This document shows, in pieces, positions 63,901 through 64,000 of a stretch of 64,000 nucleotides of DNA. The translations under genes and the position numbers were made by a program. Location: positions 11,813,657-11,877,656 of the forward strand of contig JARWKL010000003.1 in the NCBI GenBank assembly GCA_029961685.1. Direction: 5' to 3'. Each line of letters opens with the position of its first letter. The first letter of the stretch is position 1. Below the pieces are notes generated by a model that saw nothing but the letters and a program-made list of their open reading frames with translations, was not told the DNA's origin and did not search any database. This DNA is from Aristolochia californica. Taxonomy: Eukaryota > Streptophyta > Magnoliopsida > Piperales > Aristolochiaceae.

Positions 63901-64000
63901 GAGGAAAGGGAGAGACGAGAGTTAGGAGGACGAACCTGGGAGGAAAGGGGGAGAAGAGAGAGTTTAGATATCGATTTTCAGGAGAAGGGAGAAGGGTGTT

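Larger units (their letters stand above)
55715..64000 (-). repeat. Tandem array of about 52 LTR-promoter-like units, running off the window
   Basis: The unit, counted by the TTTATAATGCC word, is mostly 137-142 bp; longer units of about 180 and 212-219 bp carry one or two extra copies of a 36-40 bp subrepeat (AGAGTTAGGACGAACTTGGGAGGAAAGGGGGAGA). Consensus order on the plus strand: GAGTTTAGATATCGATTTTCAAG, subrepeats, GAGAGGAAAGGGGAGCTATTTATAG, TTTTATAATGCCCTTCGGGTGAA. On the minus strand this is TTCACCCGAAGGGCATTATAAAACTATAAATAGCTCC followed by more than 80 bp of CT-rich leader, the layout of a plant LTR promoter. Short open frames inside are products of the GA-rich repeats. One LTR insertion interrupts it at 60742-60970. 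Confidence 0.9.

Overview
The window is nuclear DNA of a flowering plant, probably a dicot with a repeat-rich genome. Two conserved plant genes with many small GT-AG introns sit in a sea of broken retrotransposons and AT-rich spacer. No bacterial-type genes, tRNA, rRNA or CRISPR array were seen. All calls rest on reading the sequence, splice sites and remembered family motifs; no search was run. Layout: 1-3310 holds debris, namely a minus-strand Copia remnant (gag fragment 736-933, primer site about 2229, LTR 2241-2683) and a fragment of a long Sirevirus-like LTR (2725-3310). 5059-8852 is a decayed plus-strand Copia polyprotein. 9549-37571 is TASH3, a TPLATE-complex subunit of plant clathrin-mediated endocytosis, reconstructed as 26 coding exons in perfect phase (1207 codons), ending in an SH3 domain. 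Its ninth intron (15588-31524) is 15.9 kb long and is a nest of transposons: a solo LTR, a Copia element, a 2.18-kb non-coding LTR element inserted into that Copia's gag with a perfect TTATA target duplication, a 0.7-kb tandem duplication of the Copia 3' end, an antisense LINE, an LTR-like piece and a LINE RNase H fragment. 38954-45403 is a broken Sirevirus-like Copia with a downstream extra ORF and two LTRs facing each other tail to tail, rich in the palindrome TGATCGATCA. 45987-50231 is a minus-strand Copia, nearly complete in pol but with its 5' LTR and gag start deleted. 51371-54694 is SR45a (RS-RRM-RS splicing factor) with a heat-shock-like element and TATA box just upstream. From 54880, and in regular form from about 55715 to the window end, lies a tandem array of about 52 units of about 140 bp. 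Read on the minus strand, each unit is a TATA box (CTATAAATAG) followed by a CT-rich leader, the layout of a plant LTR promoter. The array contains a 1329-bp higher-order duplication and a 229-bp solo LTR with a perfect GTTAG target duplication. The two host genes are unrelated in job (endocytic adaptor; pre-mRNA splicing factor) and are separated by about 14 kb of transposon sequence. The most unusual object is the promoter-like array at the right end; next are the nested giant intron and the inverted palindrome-rich LTR pair.
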